Origin: Spirochaetia bacterium UBA5550 | GTDB lineage: Bacteria > Spirochaetota > UBA4802 > UBA5550 | Reading direction: 5' to 3' | DNA: 5,647 bases | Assembly (NCBI GenBank): GCA_002425885.1 | Contig: DINC01000169.1 | Coordinates: 1-5,647, forward strand | Part shown: positions 5,112 to 5,647 of the stretch, one piece after another | How positions within the stretch are numbered: the first letter of the stretch is position 1 | How the letters are laid out: each line of letters starts with the position of its first letter | Notes under the pieces: generated by a model | The model's database searches: none | The model's input: only the letters and a program-made list of their open reading frames with translations | Told to the model about the DNA's origin: nothing | Position numbers and translations under genes: made by a program

Positions 5112-5442
5112 ACAGATAATCCTTAATTCTCACTAACAACTGATTTATATCCCTGTTTAACTCTGTATTCGACACCCTGATAAACCTGATCCCTTTCTCC
5201 TCAACGAGTATCTGTCTCAATTCATCATAATCCCTTTGTCGCGCATGAACACCACCATCTATTTCAACAGCAAGCCGGAGATCGTGACAATAGAAATCCA
5301 CCACAAAACCTTCAATAACATGCTGACGCCTGAATTTCAAATTCATAAACTTACGATTACGAAGCAACTCCCAGACTATTGATTCCGCAGGTGTCTGCTC
5401 CTTCCTTAAGGACCTTGCAAAAACTTTTTTTATATATTCCAT
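5110..5442 (-). CDS. DUF559 endonuclease-like protein (PD-(D/E)XK, Vsr-like)
   Basis: This 110-residue protein matches the DUF559 family, which is related in fold to Vsr and other PD-(D/E)XK nucleases. Visible in order are TPAESIVWELLR (17-28) with E20, FRRQ (37-40), VVDFYC (47-52) with D49, AVEIDGGVH (58-66) with E60, D62 and H66, YDELR (72-76) and GIRFIRVSN (84-92). The candidate metal-binding and catalytic residues are all present, so it is probably an intact DNA nuclease, though DUF559 substrates are poorly known. The ATG has only a weak GAGA ribosome binding site. The gene is tightly framed by repeats: its stop codon overlaps the shared right end of copy B, and copy C starts just upstream of its start codon. 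It lies on the same strand as the toxin genes. Confidence 0.85.
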   Translation of the reverse strand: MEYIKKVFARSLRKEQTPAESIVWELLRNRKFMNLKFRRQHVIEGFVVDFYCHDLRLAVEIDGGVHARQRDYDELRQILVEEKGIRFIRVSNTELNRDINQLLVRIKDYL

Positions 5443-5465
5443 AAATTTTCTCAGAAGTAAAACTT

Positions 5466-5647
5466 AACGTGCCCTCACCCGCGCTACTGCGCACCCGACA
5501 GACATGGATGTCTTAGTGTCGCGATGGCATGGATGCCAAAGAGCGACCTCTCCCATTTTGATGAACGGACGAGGGAGAGGGTTTCTGTGTTAAAAAACTT
5601 TTCCTGTTCATGCAGAAATCTCATGCTACGAACTCCCCCTTCTCCCC
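5466..5647 (+). repeat. Hairpin-rich repeat, copy C (cut by the window end)
   Basis: This copy starts with AACGTGCCCTCACCC, as in copy B, followed by a fully paired GCGC-TACT-GCGC (5481-5492), AGACAT-GG-ATGTCT (5500-5513), GTCGC/GCGAC enclosing GGCAT-GG-ATGCC (5518-5547), CCTCTCCC/GGGAGAGG (5547-5580) and the start of the CCCTTCTCCCC arm. It is collinear with copy A without the 55-base module. The right end lies beyond the window. Confidence 0.85.

Noticed and set aside
4805..5119. Plus-strand open frame across repeat B
   Set aside because: It consists almost wholly of repeat sequence, has no ribosome binding site, and is not a conserved frame among copies.
3236..5647. Integron cassette array with attC sites
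   Set aside because: The repeats separate genes as attC sites would, but I see no paired RYYYAAC/GTRRRY core sites and no integron integrase. The internal structure is a chain of hairpins rather than one attC fold.
3236..5647. CRISPR array
   Set aside because: The repeats are about 180-310 bases long, irregularly spaced and separated by whole genes rather than short spacers.

Overview
The window is a 5.6 kb stretch of bacterial chromosome of moderate, rather AT-leaning composition, with good Shine-Dalgarno sequences before several genes. Nothing fixes the taxon. The gene mix (a DUF6306 ferritin-like protein, a short CPA-type antiporter, MNT/HEPN, ASCH and DUF559 genes among GC-rich palindromic repeats) would fit an environmental or anaerobic lineage such as Desulfobacterota or Nitrospirota, but that is a guess. 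No tRNA, rRNA or CRISPR array is visible.

Left part (1-2300). A 145-aa DUF6306 ferritin-like helical protein (180-617, +) faces a cation:proton antiporter on the opposite strand (761-1954, -, TTG start). A 36-bp near-perfect palindrome (698-733) lies between their converging 3' ends. The last codons of the ferritin-like gene plus its 3' flank (597-684) recur as a degenerate direct repeat (2040-2131) on the far side of the antiporter, so the antiporter is bracketed by a duplicated gene tail. The antiporter has a long candidate 5' leader with a strong nested hairpin (1981-2035) just upstream of its ribosome binding site.

Middle (2301-3212, +). An AT-rich gene encodes a 303-aa probable metal-binding protein. 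It has a C-terminal SEC-C zinc motif and two internal CX4CXC motifs of identical spacing, which suggests internal duplication.

Right part (3236-5647). Three same-orientation copies (A, B, C) of a hairpin-packed repeat family punctuate a run of minus-strand defence-type genes. From right to left the order is repeat C, DUF559 nuclease, repeat B, ASCH protein, mntA-hepT toxin-antitoxin pair, a fragment of a PIN-domain toxin, a fragment resembling the C-terminal tail of a restriction-modification methylase, and repeat A. The repeats share outer inverted ends and an ordered set of inner hairpins. Hairpins are gained or lost as whole modules between copies, and one stem differs between copies by compensated changes (GGCC/GGCC versus GCGC/GCGC). 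The left margin of repeat B appears to supply most of the promoter of the ASCH gene. This array of structured repeats, small defence genes and gene fragments is the most unusual part of the window and continues past its right edge.
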